NCBI GenBank assembly: GCA_002699145.1
Contig: PABK01000026.1
Location: forward strand, 124,001-188,000
Direction: 5' to 3'
Source of the DNA: Halioglobus sp.
GTDB taxonomy: Bacteria > Pseudomonadota > Gammaproteobacteria > Pseudomonadales > Halieaceae
Length of the DNA: 64,000 bases
The position numbers and the translations under genes are program-made. Of the stretch, positions 9,764 to 18,664 are shown piece by piece. Under the pieces are notes generated by a model. The model did not search any database. It worked only from the letters and a program-made list of their open reading frames with translations, and was not told where the DNA came from. Numbering within the stretch: position 1 is the stretch's first letter; each line of letters begins with the position of its first letter.

Positions 9764-10189
9764 ATGCCCGCTGTGGAAATTCCGCAAGCACTGCTCGCCG
9801 ACTGCCACGTCCTCGGCGACCTCAGCACGGGGGCCCTGCTGCTCAACCGCAACGCCGCCCTGCCCTGGTTTATCCTGGTGCCCGAGACGCGCCTGTTCGA
9901 TGTGCTGGACCTGCCCCACGACCACCGCGACGCGGTGCTCGCCGACTGCGCCCGCGTCTCGGATTTCATCAAGAACGTGCTCGGTTACGACAAGGTAAAC
10001 TTCGCCGGCCTGGGCAACGTGGTGCCACAGATGCACCTGCACATCATCGGCCGCCGCGAGGGCGACGCCTGCTGGCCCCAGCCGGTGTGGGGCAACCTGC
10101 CGGCGGGGGAGCCCTACGAGCGGCAGCAGCTGGTGGAGTGGCAGGACGGGCTGGCGAAAATGGCCGGCCTGTCGCCGGCGCCGCTGTAG
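9764..10189 (+). CDS. HIT-family (histidine triad) protein with Q-x-H-x-H motif
   Basis: 141 residues. The ATG at 9764 has GGGAG at a suitable distance; the ATG at 9725 has none. The HIT fold is recognised by PWFILVPETRLFDVLDL, the alpha-helix HRDAVLADCARVSDF and the active-site strand NVVPQMHLHIIGRR. The triad reads Gln-x-His-x-His rather than His-x-His-x-His; the nucleophilic middle histidine remains. Proteins of this subgroup, which often end with a WP.PVWG segment as here, are predicted nucleotidyl hydrolases of unknown substrate. Confidence 0.85.
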   Translation: MPAVEIPQALLADCHVLGDLSTGALLLNRNAALPWFILVPETRLFDVLDLPHDHRDAVLADCARVSDFIKNVLGYDKVNFAGLGNVVPQMHLHIIGRREGDACWPQPVWGNLPAGEPYERQQLVEWQDGLAKMAGLSPAPL

Positions 10190-10259
10190 CCGGCCCCGCG
10201 TCCCGTCGCAGGGTGGCGCAGCGGCCTTTGCAAAGCATGACGACAGTACCGCACATACC

Positions 10260-11231
10260 GTGACAGCCACCCCCGTCTACCTCAGCTGCGCGCTGCCGGA
10301 GCAAGCGCTTACTCCTCTTGAGGGCCTTTGCCGGCTGGAGGTCGGTAAGGAAGGCTTACCGTTGCACGCGGGTGCGCCGCCGCCCGGTGCGGACGCCTGC
10401 CAGGGAGTGGTCTGCCTGCTCACCGACCGCGTCGACCGGGCGCTGCTGGCGCGGCTGCCGGCGCTGCGCTTCGTCTCCAGCATCTCCGTGGGGGTGGACC
10501 ACGTGGATGTGGCGGCACTTACCGAGCGCGGCATTCCACTGGGCCATACCCCCGGCGTGCTGGTGGACGCCACCGCCGATACCGCCTTCGCCCTGCTGTT
10601 GGCCGCCGCCCGCCGCGTCGCCGAGGGCGACCGCTTCATCCGCGCCGGGCAGTGGCGCCCCGAGGCGCGCTGGGCGCCGGACTTCTTCCTCGGCCGCGAC
10701 CTGGCGGGCGCGACCCTGGGCATCGTCGGCCTGGGCGAGATCGGCCGCGCCGTGGCGCGCCGCGCCCGCGCCTTCGGCATGCGCGTGGTCGCCTGGAACC
10801 GCACGCCGCGGGATGAGCCGGGGGTCGAGTTGCTGGGCCTGGACGAACTGCTGGCGCACAGCGACTTCGTCAGTGTGCACGTGGCGCTGGCCGAACAGAC
10901 CCGGGGCCTGCTCGATGCCGCGCGTATCGCGCGCATGAAGGAGGGGGCGATACTGGTCAACACCGCGCGCGGCGGCATCGTCGACGAGGCGGCGCTGGCC
11001 GCGGCGCTGGACCGGGGGCAGCTCTTCGCCGCGGGGCTGGACGTGTTCGCCAGCGAACCGCTGGCGGCGGATTCAGCGCTGCTGGCGCATCCACGGGTCG
11101 TGCTCACGCCGCACGTGGGCAGCGCCACGCCGGCCACGCGCGGCGCCATGGTGAAACTGGCCGTGGCCAATGCGCGGGCGGCGCTGCAGGGGCGGCCCAT
11201 GCCGCACTGCGTGAACCCCGAGGTCTACTGA
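10260..11231 (+). CDS. D-2-hydroxyacid dehydrogenase, glyoxylate/hydroxypyruvate reductase type
   Basis: 323 residues from a GTG start. The protein has the two-domain D-isomer hydroxyacid dehydrogenase layout: SSISVGVDHVDVAALTERGI, then the GRHPR-like VLVDATADTAFALLLAAARR. The NAD(P)-binding GIVGLGEIGRAVARRARAFG follows, with an Arg in ILVNTARGGIVDE, a Glu and the His of LTPHVGSAT as the catalytic trio. Likely reaction: reversible reduction of glyoxylate or hydroxypyruvate. The 3' end overlaps the convergent lipoprotein gene by 7 bases. Confidence 0.88.
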   Translation: MTATPVYLSCALPEQALTPLEGLCRLEVGKEGLPLHAGAPPPGADACQGVVCLLTDRVDRALLARLPALRFVSSISVGVDHVDVAALTERGIPLGHTPGVLVDATADTAFALLLAAARRVAEGDRFIRAGQWRPEARWAPDFFLGRDLAGATLGIVGLGEIGRAVARRARAFGMRVVAWNRTPRDEPGVELLGLDELLAHSDFVSVHVALAEQTRGLLDAARIARMKEGAILVNTARGGIVDEAALAAALDRGQLFAAGLDVFASEPLAADSALLAHPRVVLTPHVGSATPATRGAMVKLAVANARAALQGRPMPHCVNPEVY

Positions 11232-11809
11232 GCGGCGACCGCGGGCAGGGTCGCCATGGCGCGCTGCAGGTGCGCCTTGAGATTGTCGTCCAGCTTGCCG
11301 CGGTCGGCGAGGTTGGCGTCCTCGACGATCTTGGTCAGGCGCACCTCCCACACGGCCTTGTGACTGTGCACGTCGTTGAACTGCAGCAGGATGTTGGCGG
11401 TTTCCTTCACCCCGCCCAGGGCGATGGCGTTGTCCACGCTGGCCTGGTCGATCTGGCGGTTGATTGTCGAGGTCGGTATCGGCGAGATATTGCTGCCCTG
11501 CTCGGGGGTGGCGCCGTCGCGCAGGCCGGGCGCGTACAGGTAGTCGACGTTGAACTGCGCGCGCGCCGGGTCCAGGCGGTAGCCCAGTGCCTGCAGGTTG
11601 TTGTTCACGTGCTTGCGGATCAGCGGGTCGAGCCGGTACACCGGGTCGGTGTTGCGCGTGCCCTGGGGCAGCGGTTCGGTGCGCCAGCCGTAGTAGCGGT
11701 AGCCCTTGGCCGCGAAGCCGTCCACCGGATCCGGCGTGATTTCCACGCCGCTGCAGGCGGCCAGGCACAGGGCCAGCAAGCCGCCGGCCAGTCTCAAGGT
11801 CATGTGCAT
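11225..11809 (-). CDS. DUF4136-type lipoprotein
   Basis: 194 residues from the ATG at 11809, 5 bases after GGGAG; a second ATG at 11803 is nearly as good. A lipoprotein signal (LRLAGGLLALCLAAC, Cys at about residue 19) targets it to the envelope. The mature region, with YYGWRTEPLPQG, LDPLIRKHVNNNLQALGY and a closing VWEVRLTKIVEDANL, resembles DUF4136, a family of unknown function common in Gram-negative outer membranes. No partner genes are adjacent. Confidence 0.8.
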   Translation of the reverse strand: MHMTLRLAGGLLALCLAACSGVEITPDPVDGFAAKGYRYYGWRTEPLPQGTRNTDPVYRLDPLIRKHVNNNLQALGYRLDPARAQFNVDYLYAPGLRDGATPEQGSNISPIPTSTINRQIDQASVDNAIALGGVKETANILLQFNDVHSHKAVWEVRLTKIVEDANLADRGKLDDNLKAHLQRAMATLPAVAAQ

Positions 11810-11971
11810 GCTCGCTCCCGGGCCGCTGGACAAGGACGGGGCCTCGACGCGCCCCGCGGTCAATGGTAGCAGGGGTGGATTCGGCGGGCTATCTCGGGCC
11901 GCGCCGGGGGCGGGTCAATTTGTGAAATATTCGTAGATGAAATAGTTGAGACTCTTTGCTAGCATTTCAGC

Positions 11972-11988
11972 TATAACCAAAAGTTATA
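11972..11988. promoter_or_regulatory. LysR-type operator (TATAAC-N5-GTTATA)
   Basis: Perfect 6-base arms TATAAC and GTTATA with a CAAAA spacer contain a T-N11-A LysR box. The site ends 14 bases before the LysR-family start codon, so it is probably the autoregulatory site. Confidence 0.65.
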
Positions 11989-12002
11989 TCCATGGCGAAG
12001 CG

Positions 12003-13019
12003 ATGATATCCCGAAAACTGATCAGGACCGACCTCAACCTGCTGGTAGCGCTGCAGATTCTCCTGGAGGAGCGCAACGTGACCCGCGCGGCCGAGCGCCT
12101 GTCAGTATCGCAGCCGGCCCTGTCCAAGACCCTGCAAAAGCTGCGCGACTCCTTCGAGGACGAACTGTTTACCCGCACCGCCCACGGCCTGGTGCCGACG
12201 CCGCGGGCCGAGGAGCTGGGGCGCGAGCTGCCCGGCCTGCTGGAGACCGTGGAGCACGTACTGGGCGACGTGGAGTTCAGCCCCGAGACCTACGCGGGCA
12301 GTTTCAAGCTGCTGATGCCGCCGATCCTGTGCGAGTCGCTGCTGCCCAACCTGATGGCCGAGCTGGCCCAGGCCGCGCCCAACGTGCAGATCATCATGGC
12401 CGAGGTGCCCCCGGACTACCAGGACCAGTTGAAGAAGGGCGAGGCGGACTTCGCTGCCTTCGTGGCGCTGGAGACGGAACGCGACATCCTCGCCGAGCCC
12501 ATCGCCGCCATCGCGCCACGCTGCTACATGCGCACCGATCACCCGCTGGCTGACAAGGAGATGGACCTGAAGGACTTCCTCGCCTACCCGCACCTGCGGC
12601 TGTACCTGCCGGGCCTGACCCGGGAGAACACGTCGATGGTCGACGACGTGCTCGGCCAGTACGGCGTGCACCGTCACATCGTGCTGGAGACGACGCAGTT
12701 CTCCTCCGCGGTCGGCGTGCTCACGCGCACCGACTCCCTACTCGTGGCCAATGCCGGTTTCCAGGAGGGCGGCCTGTACCGCGAGCGCATCATCGGCCAC
12801 GAGATGCCGGCGGAGCTGAAGCGCATGATTCGCAATACGCACAGCGGCAACCGCGGCAAGATGTCCCTGATGCGGCACACGCGCACCTCGCGCAGTGCGC
12901 CGCACCAGTGGATGCGCGCCATGCTGATGCGGCACCTGACCAGTTCTCCCGAGGTCATCCAGGCCGAGGCCAAGACCGCCGCAGCGCTCGCGGAAGAAGC
13001 CGCCAGCGCCGCCGGCTGA
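12003..13019 (+). CDS. LysR-family transcriptional regulator
   Basis: 338 residues from the ATG at 12003; an in-frame start at 11946 would run through the operator and is rejected. The N-terminal winged helix-turn-helix is clear: RTDLNLLVALQILLEERNVT, ERLSVSQPALSKTLQKLRD and FEDELFTRTAHGLVPT. A substrate-binding-like domain follows (FKLLMPPILCESLLPNL onwards), then a low-complexity Ala/Glu tail. The LNLL...VSQPALSKTL pattern resembles NodD/NahR-like or PA14-type subgroups. Target unknown; the operator-like twin upstream of the gene at 55328 is one candidate target. Confidence 0.93.
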   Translation: MISRKLIRTDLNLLVALQILLEERNVTRAAERLSVSQPALSKTLQKLRDSFEDELFTRTAHGLVPTPRAEELGRELPGLLETVEHVLGDVEFSPETYAGSFKLLMPPILCESLLPNLMAELAQAAPNVQIIMAEVPPDYQDQLKKGEADFAAFVALETERDILAEPIAAIAPRCYMRTDHPLADKEMDLKDFLAYPHLRLYLPGLTRENTSMVDDVLGQYGVHRHIVLETTQFSSAVGVLTRTDSLLVANAGFQEGGLYRERIIGHEMPAELKRMIRNTHSGNRGKMSLMRHTRTSRSAPHQWMRAMLMRHLTSSPEVIQAEAKTAAALAEEAASAAG

Positions 13020-13023
13020 GCGC

Positions 13024-13908
13024 CTAGCTGCGCACCGAGGCGCGGTAGGCGCGGGGTGACAGTCCCACGGTCTTCCGGAACTGGCGCGAAAAGTACAGCG
13101 GGTCGTCGTAGCCCAGCGCCGCGGCCACTGCGGTCACGCTCAGGGCGGAGGCGTCCAGCAGCTGGCAGGCGTGCTCCATTTTCATGTTGAGGAAATGCCG
13201 GATCGGCGAGTAGCCGGTCAGCGCCTTGTACTTGGCGGAAAAGTGGTAGCGCGACAGGTTGGCGACCGCGGCCAGGGTGTCCAGGTCCAGGGGCTGGCCG
13301 ATGTGCTCGCGCATGAATCGCTGCACCGTGGCCAGGTCGAAACTCTGTTGCCCGCTGGCCTCGGCGTGGCGAATTTCCAGCGCGGTGTAGGTCAACAGCT
13401 GGCGCAGCTGGTTGGCGGCGTGAATGAAGGCGCGCGCGCTGTAGCCGGTGCGCTGCGCGGTCATCAAGTCGTCGAAGCGCGCCGCCAGCGGCGGCGCCAG
13501 GCCGGCGCGCCACAGCGGCGGCTCCCCCTCGCGGTAGCCGAGGTAGTCGTTGAAGGCCTGCGCCTCGTCGCCGCGGAAGTGCACCCAGTAGATGGACCAG
13601 GGATCGCCGGCGGCGGCCTCGTAGGTGTGCGGCGTGCCGCGCGGCAGCAGCAGGACCTCGCCGGCGCCGACCTCGCCGCGCCAGTCCCCGGCGCGCGCCA
13701 GACCGTGTCCGCCCACGCAATAAATCAACAGGTTGTCGTCGTGGCGGTCGCGCCGCATACGGTGGTCGCGGGCCGCCGGGTAGTAGCCCATGGCGGCCGG
13801 GTAGCAGCCCCGGGTGAGCGGGTGTCGGGACAGTGTGGACAGCATGAACCCCGGCGTCATCACGCGTACACCGTCGGCCGGCAGGGGCCACTTGGAGGGC
13901 GCGCTCAC
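13024..13908 (-). CDS. AraC-family regulator (MmsR-like position)
   Basis: 294 residues if the GTG at 13908 is used, 278 from the ATG at 13860. An N-terminal cupin-like sensor (LLIYCVGGHGLARAGDW, VLLLPRGTPHTYEAA) is followed by two helix-turn-helices. These are LDTLAAVANLSRYHFSAKYK and AVAAALGYDDPLYFSRQFRK, the AraC hallmark, ending LSPRAYRAS. It is divergent from the acylating dehydrogenase and the valine-type operon, as mmsR is divergent from mmsAB in Pseudomonas, so it probably activates that operon in response to a pathway intermediate. The frame stays open far upstream, but that part lies antisense to the dehydrogenase gene and is not coding. Confidence 0.9.
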   Translation of the reverse strand: MSAPSKWPLPADGVRVMTPGFMLSTLSRHPLTRGCYPAAMGYYPAARDHRMRRDRHDDNLLIYCVGGHGLARAGDWRGEVGAGEVLLLPRGTPHTYEAAAGDPWSIYWVHFRGDEAQAFNDYLGYREGEPPLWRAGLAPPLAARFDDLMTAQRTGYSARAFIHAANQLRQLLTYTALEIRHAEASGQQSFDLATVQRFMREHIGQPLDLDTLAAVANLSRYHFSAKYKALTGYSPIRHFLNMKMEHACQLLDASALSVTAVAAALGYDDPLYFSRQFRKTVGLSPRAYRASVRS

Positions 13909-14085
13909 GGGCCCCGCCCCGGTTCTCGATGTGGATGTCGCATAACCACAATATAATCCATAAATGCCGCAATTTCCTCCCTTGGAGCGGCCCGTGCCGG
14001 GCGTTAGGCTGCTGGGCCAGCGTTGATCAGCTAACCTATTGCACAGTAACCGCAAGCCGCAGAGCGCAAATACGGAGCCCGCAGA
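13909..14085. promoter_or_regulatory. Divergent promoter region, AraC regulator / valine-type operon
   Basis: An AT-rich core at 13940-13975 lies in GC-rich surroundings. A plus-strand TATAAT is at 13952-13957; a TTGCGG on the minus strand lies near 13966-13971. No good plus-strand -35 accompanies the TATAAT, as expected for an activator-dependent promoter. Confidence 0.45.
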
Positions 14086-15498
14086 ATGGAAGACAACCAG
14101 GCAGTAATCGAAGCCAGCCAGGAGATCACCGCCATGATGGAGCGCGCCCGGGCGGCCCAGGCGCAGATCGCCGACTATACCCAGGAGCAGGTTGACGAAC
14201 TCATCACCGGCATGGTGTGGGCGGTGGCCCGGGAAGACCGCTCGGAGGAGATCGCGCGCTTTACCGTGGAGGAGACCCAGCTGGGTAACTACGAGGGCAA
14301 GTACCTGAAGATCCACCGCAAGACCCGCGCCACCCTGATGGACATCATCGACGACAGGTCGGTGGGCGTGATCGAGGAAGACCCGGAGCGCAATATCGTC
14401 AAGCTGGCCAAGCCGGTGGGAGTGATCGGCGCGCTGTCGCCGTCGACCAACCCGGAGGCGACCCCGGTGATCAAGTCCATCGCCGCGGTGAAAGGGCGCA
14501 ACGCCATCATCATCGCGCCGCACCCGCGGGCCAAGCTGACCAACAAGAAAATCTGCGACTACATGCGCGAGGCCATCGTCGCCCTGGGCGCCCCGGCGGA
14601 CCTGGTGCAGAGCATCGACGTGCCCAGCCTGGAAAAGACCAACGAGCTGATGCGCCAGTGCGACCGCGTGCTCGCCACCGGCGGCGGCGCCATGGTGAAG
14701 GCGGCCTACTCCTCGGGCACACCCGCCCTGGGCGTCGGCGTGGGCAACGCGGTGATCACGGTGGACGACACGGCGGACCTCGACGAGGCCGCGGAAAAGA
14801 TCCGCGTCTCCAAGACCCTGGACCTGGCGGCGTCGTGCTCGTCGGACAATGCGGTCATCGTCTTCGAGTCCGTGTACGACGAGTTGCTGGAGAAGCTCAA
14901 GGCCGAGGGCGGCTACCTCATGAATGAAGAGGAAAAGGGCAAGCTGCAGGCGGTGCTGTGGAAGGACGGCGCGATCAACGCGGGCGTCGTGGCGCAGCCC
15001 GCCTCGGTGATCGCCGGCCAGGCGGGCTTCGACCTGCCCGAGGGCAAGCAATTCCTCATCGTCCCGGAGACCGGCGCCGGGCCGGACCACCCCTTCTCCG
15101 GGGAAAAGCTCACGGTGACCATGGCCTTCTACAAGGTGCGCGACATCGACGAGGCCATCGAGTTGACCAACCGCATCCAGGCCTACCAGGGCCAGGGCCA
15201 CAGCTGCGGCATCTACTCCTACAACGACGACAACATCATGAAGCTGGCGGCGGGCACGCGCACCTCACGAGTCATGGTGAACCAGCCGCAGGCCGCGTCG
15301 AACAGCGGCAACCTGTGGAACGGCATGCGCCAGACCTTTTCCCTGGGTTGCGGCTCCTGGGGCGGCAACAGCACCAACAACAACATCACCTGGCGCGACC
15401 TGATCAACGAGACCTGGGTGTCCAAACCACTGGCCAAAACCAAGGAGCTGCCGCCGGACGAGGAGTTGTTCGGGGCGGTGATCGACAAGCTGGGCTGA
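14086..15498 (+). CDS. CoA-acylating aldehyde dehydrogenase (EutE/AdhE-N/SauS type)
   Basis: 470 residues. Not a classical ALDH: the nucleotide fold and the catalytic stretch LAASCSSDNAVIVFE resemble the CoA-acylating family that includes EutE, PduP, SucD, sulfoacetaldehyde dehydrogenase SauS and the N-terminal half of AdhE. Other landmarks are GVIGALSPSTNPEATP, LATGGGAMVKAAYSSGTPA and SWGGNSTNNNITWRDLIN. The family oxidises an aldehyde to an acyl-CoA with NAD and CoA. Being first in an operon with an acyl-CoA dehydrogenase, two crotonase-fold enzymes and mmsB, it probably supplies the acylating step that MmsA does in other bacteria, or activates isobutyraldehyde. Both are inferences. Confidence 0.85.
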   Translation: MEDNQAVIEASQEITAMMERARAAQAQIADYTQEQVDELITGMVWAVAREDRSEEIARFTVEETQLGNYEGKYLKIHRKTRATLMDIIDDRSVGVIEEDPERNIVKLAKPVGVIGALSPSTNPEATPVIKSIAAVKGRNAIIIAPHPRAKLTNKKICDYMREAIVALGAPADLVQSIDVPSLEKTNELMRQCDRVLATGGGAMVKAAYSSGTPALGVGVGNAVITVDDTADLDEAAEKIRVSKTLDLAASCSSDNAVIVFESVYDELLEKLKAEGGYLMNEEEKGKLQAVLWKDGAINAGVVAQPASVIAGQAGFDLPEGKQFLIVPETGAGPDHPFSGEKLTVTMAFYKVRDIDEAIELTNRIQAYQGQGHSCGIYSYNDDNIMKLAAGTRTSRVMVNQPQAASNSGNLWNGMRQTFSLGCGSWGGNSTNNNITWRDLINETWVSKPLAKTKELPPDEELFGAVIDKLG

Positions 15499-15571
15499 TC
15501 GCCTTTCGCGCCGCGCGGCCGCGCGTTCGCGGGCGCGACGGATGAACCACATGCACATGGGAGCGAGTTAG

Positions 15572-16732
15572 TTGGATTTCAGCCTGAGCGAGGACCAGAA
15601 GGCTTTTGTCGACAGCGCCCGCGCCTTCTCCGAGGGTGTGCTGGCGCCGCACGCGGCGGCCTGGGACGAGGGCGCGATCTTCGCCAGGGACGCCCTGCGT
15701 GCGGCTGGCGAGCTGGGCTTCATGGGCATGTACACGCCCGAGGCGGCGGGCGGCCTGGGCATGAGTCGCCTGGACGCCAGCCTGATCGTGGAGGAACTGG
15801 CGCGCGGCTGTACCGCCACCGCCGCCTTTCTCACCATCCACAACATGGCCACCAGCATGATCGGCAGGTACTGCGCGGACAGTGTTGTCGAGCAGTGGTG
15901 CCCGGGCCTGGTCAGCGGCGAGTTGCTCGCCTCCTACTGCCTCACCGAACCGGGTGCGGGTTCCGACGCGGCCTCCCTGCGCAGCAGCGCCGTGCGCGAC
16001 GGCGACGACTACGTGGTCAATGGCAGCAAGGTGTTCATCTCCGGCGCCGGCGAGACGGATGTGCTGGTGGCGATGCTGCGCACCGGCGACAACGGCGCCA
16101 GGGGCATCACGGCGCTGCTGATTCCCGCCGATGCCGCGGGCATCAGCTACGGCAAGAAAGAGGACAAGATGGGCTGGAACGCCCAGCCCACGCGCATGAT
16201 CACTTTTGAGGACGTGCGTGTCCCCGTGGCCAACCGCCTGGGCGAGGAGGGGCAGGGTTTCGCCATCGCCATGGAGGGACTGGACGGCGGGCGCATCAAC
16301 ATCGCCACCTGCAGCGTCGGCACCGCGCAGCAGGCGCTGCAGGAAGCGACCGACTACGTGCAGGAGCGGCGCCAGTTCGATACCCGCATCGCCGACTTCC
16401 AGGCGACGCAGTTCAGGCTCGCCGACATGCTTACCGAACTGGTGGCGGCGCGGCAGATGGTGCGCCTGGCGGCGCACAAGCTGGACCACGCGGATCCGCA
16501 GGCGTCGACCTACTGCGCCATGGCCAAGCGCTTCGCCACCGATGTCGGCTTCGCGGTCTGCAACGACGCCATGCAGCTGTTCGGCGGCTACGGCTACATC
16601 AGGGAGTACCCGATGGAGCGGCACGTGCGCGACACGCGCGTGCACCAGATTCTCGAAGGCACCAACGAAATCATGCGGGTGATCATCGCCCGCAAACTGT
16701 TAATGGACGGCGCACTGGAGGTGATCAAGTGA
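15572..16732 (+). CDS. Acyl-CoA dehydrogenase, isobutyryl-CoA type
   Basis: 386 residues with a TTG start: the codon just before is an in-frame TAG and GGGAG sits 9 bases upstream, so no other start is better. FAD/acyl-CoA binding segments CLTEPGAGSDAASLRSSAV and MGWNAQPTRMITFEDVRVP, then LFGGYGYIREYPMER, precede the catalytic Glu in QILEGTNEI. Acyl-CoA dehydrogenases pass electrons to ETF. Operon context points to isobutyryl-CoA to methacrylyl-CoA in valine catabolism. Its stop overlaps the next GTG by 4 bases. Confidence 0.92.
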   Translation: MDFSLSEDQKAFVDSARAFSEGVLAPHAAAWDEGAIFARDALRAAGELGFMGMYTPEAAGGLGMSRLDASLIVEELARGCTATAAFLTIHNMATSMIGRYCADSVVEQWCPGLVSGELLASYCLTEPGAGSDAASLRSSAVRDGDDYVVNGSKVFISGAGETDVLVAMLRTGDNGARGITALLIPADAAGISYGKKEDKMGWNAQPTRMITFEDVRVPVANRLGEEGQGFAIAMEGLDGGRINIATCSVGTAQQALQEATDYVQERRQFDTRIADFQATQFRLADMLTELVAARQMVRLAAHKLDHADPQASTYCAMAKRFATDVGFAVCNDAMQLFGGYGYIREYPMERHVRDTRVHQILEGTNEIMRVIIARKLLMDGALEVIK

Positions 16733-17517
16733 GTATCAGCACATCGGAAAAACTGGTGGTGGAGATCAGGGGCAGTGTGGCCCTGCTGACTATCGACAAC
16801 CCCGCGGCCAATACCTGGGACAGGGAGAGCCTGCCCGCCCTGCGCGAGGTGGTGGACAAGCTCAACGCCGACCGCTCGATCTACGCGCTGGTCATCACCG
16901 GCGCGGGAGAGAAGTTTTTTTCCGCCGGCGCCGACCTGAAGCTGTTCGCCGATGGCGACGCGCAAACCGCCGGTGACATGGCGCGCTTTTTCGGTGAGGG
17001 CTTCGAGGCGCTGGCGGATTTTCGCGGCGTTTCCATCGCCGCCATCAACGGTTTCGCCATGGGTGGCGGCCTGGAGGTGGCCCTGGCCTGCGACATCCGC
17101 ATCGCGGAAGAGCAGGCGCAGATGGCCCTGCCCGAGGCCAGGGTCGGCCTGCTGCCCTGCGCGGGCGGCACGCAGCGCCTGTCCTGGCTGGTCGGCGAGG
17201 GCTGGGCCAAGCGCGTCATCCTCTGCGGCGAGCGCCTGGATGCCGCTACCGCGGAACGCATCGGTCTGGTGGAAGAGGTGGTCGGCAAGGGCGAGGCGCT
17301 GGCGCGGGCGCTGGCCCTGGCGGAGCAGGTCGGCGAGCAGAGCCCCACGTCCGTGCGGCTGTGCAAGTCACTGATCCACGCGGCGCGCGACAACGCCATC
17401 GCCGGCGGCCTGCAGGGTGAGCGCGACGCCTTCGTCGAGCTGTTCTCGACGCAGGACCAGAAGGAGGGCGTCAACGCATTCCTGGAAAAACGCAAGCCTG
17501 AGTGGAAGAACGCCTGA
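16729..17517 (+). CDS. Enoyl-CoA hydratase
   Basis: 262 residues from a GTG start overlapping the previous stop. Crotonase-fold protein with the oxyanion-hole segments GAGEKFFSAGADLKLF and AAINGFAMGGGLEVALACD. The two acid residues expected for a hydratase sit in ALPEARVGLLPCAGGTQRL. By context it hydrates methacrylyl-CoA to 3-hydroxyisobutyryl-CoA. The stop TGA shares one base with the next ATG (TGATG), so translation is coupled. Confidence 0.92.
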   Translation: MSISTSEKLVVEIRGSVALLTIDNPAANTWDRESLPALREVVDKLNADRSIYALVITGAGEKFFSAGADLKLFADGDAQTAGDMARFFGEGFEALADFRGVSIAAINGFAMGGGLEVALACDIRIAEEQAQMALPEARVGLLPCAGGTQRLSWLVGEGWAKRVILCGERLDAATAERIGLVEEVVGKGEALARALALAEQVGEQSPTSVRLCKSLIHAARDNAIAGGLQGERDAFVELFSTQDQKEGVNAFLEKRKPEWKNA

Positions 17518-18629
17518 TGTCCGATGCCCCCGTCCTGTTTGACGAGTTGCCCGCGGCGAGCGGCAAGATCGGCCGCGCCACGCTCAGTGTGCCCGCCACG
17601 CTCAACTCGCTGACCCTGGAGATGGTCGATCGCCTGCAGGAACAGCTGGAGGCCTGGCGGCGCGATGACGACATCGCGCTGGTGTTCATCGAGGGCGCGG
17701 GAGAGAAGGCGTTCTGCGCCGGCGGCGACGTACAGGCGCTACACGCTTCGGCCACCGCCACGCCCGGCGGCCCCTGTGACTACGCCGAGGCGTTTTTCAC
17801 CCGCGAATACCGCATGAACTACACGCTGCACACCTATGACAAGCCCATAGTGTGCTGGGGTCACGGGATCGTCATGGGTGGCGGCCTGGGGGTCATGGCC
17901 GGCTGTTCGCACCGTGTGGTGACGGAAAAAACCCGCATCGCCATGCCCGAGGTCACCATCGCGCTGTTCCCGGATGTCGGCGGCCCCTGGTTTCTCAACC
18001 ACATGCCCGGCAGCGCCGGACTGTTCCTGGCCCTGACCGGCGCCTCCATCAACGCCGCCGACGCTATCTACTGCGGCATCGCCGACCGCTTCATCGCCGC
18101 CGGGTACGAGGCGGATGTCCTGGAGAGCCTGTTGCAGCAGGACTGGCAGGCGCAGGCCCCGGCCAACCACGCGCTGCTGCGCGGCGTGCTGCGACGCTTC
18201 GCCGCGCGCAGCGAAGAGGCGCTGCCGCCGGGCCAGGTGGAGCCGCACCTGGCGGCCATCAATACCCTGTGCGACGGCGACGATATCCACCAGGTGATCG
18301 ACAACATCGTCGCCCTGGACAGCGATGACCCCTGGCTGGGCAAGGCCAGGGACAGCCTGGCCCACGGCTCGAAACTGGCGGCCCTGTGGATTCATCGGCA
18401 GCTGGCGAGCAACCGCCACGCCTCCTTGCGCGAGGTATTCCAGGCGGAAATCCAGCTGGCCACCAACATCGTGCGCCACCCGGAGTTCGCCGAGGGCGTG
18501 CGCGCACTGCTGATCGACAAGGACCGCAATCCCGCCTGGCAGTACGCCGCCTCGCGCGATGTGCCGCCCGCGGTGCTGGAGGCATTTTTCACCGCGCCCT
18601 GGGCGAGTAATCCGCTGGCGGACCTCTAG
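17517..18629 (+). CDS. 3-Hydroxyisobutyryl-CoA hydrolase
   Basis: 370 residues from the ATG at 17517 (one-base overlap); a start 15 bases upstream would lie inside the previous gene. It has the longer HIBCH-type crotonase layout: VPATLNSLTLEMVDRLQEQL, GAGEKAFCAGGDVQAL, CWGHGIVMGGGLGVMAGCSH and MPEVTIALFPDVGGPWFL. A C-terminal helical part carries HPEFAEGVRALLIDKDRNP. The enzyme releases CoA from 3-hydroxyisobutyryl-CoA, the step unique to valine breakdown; it protects against toxic methacrylyl-CoA. Fourth gene of the operon. Confidence 0.93.
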   Translation: MSDAPVLFDELPAASGKIGRATLSVPATLNSLTLEMVDRLQEQLEAWRRDDDIALVFIEGAGEKAFCAGGDVQALHASATATPGGPCDYAEAFFTREYRMNYTLHTYDKPIVCWGHGIVMGGGLGVMAGCSHRVVTEKTRIAMPEVTIALFPDVGGPWFLNHMPGSAGLFLALTGASINAADAIYCGIADRFIAAGYEADVLESLLQQDWQAQAPANHALLRGVLRRFAARSEEALPPGQVEPHLAAINTLCDGDDIHQVIDNIVALDSDDPWLGKARDSLAHGSKLAALWIHRQLASNRHASLREVFQAEIQLATNIVRHPEFAEGVRALLIDKDRNPAWQYAASRDVPPAVLEAFFTAPWASNPLADL

Positions 18630-18664
18630 GCGCTTTTTTACCGGAAACTGGCAGGGAGTTTGAG

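Noticed and set aside
13909-15201. Long in-frame N-terminal extension of the AraC gene on the minus strand
   Set aside because: It is antisense to the acylating dehydrogenase, has no AraC-like content, and the cupin/helix-turn-helix region starts only near 13900.
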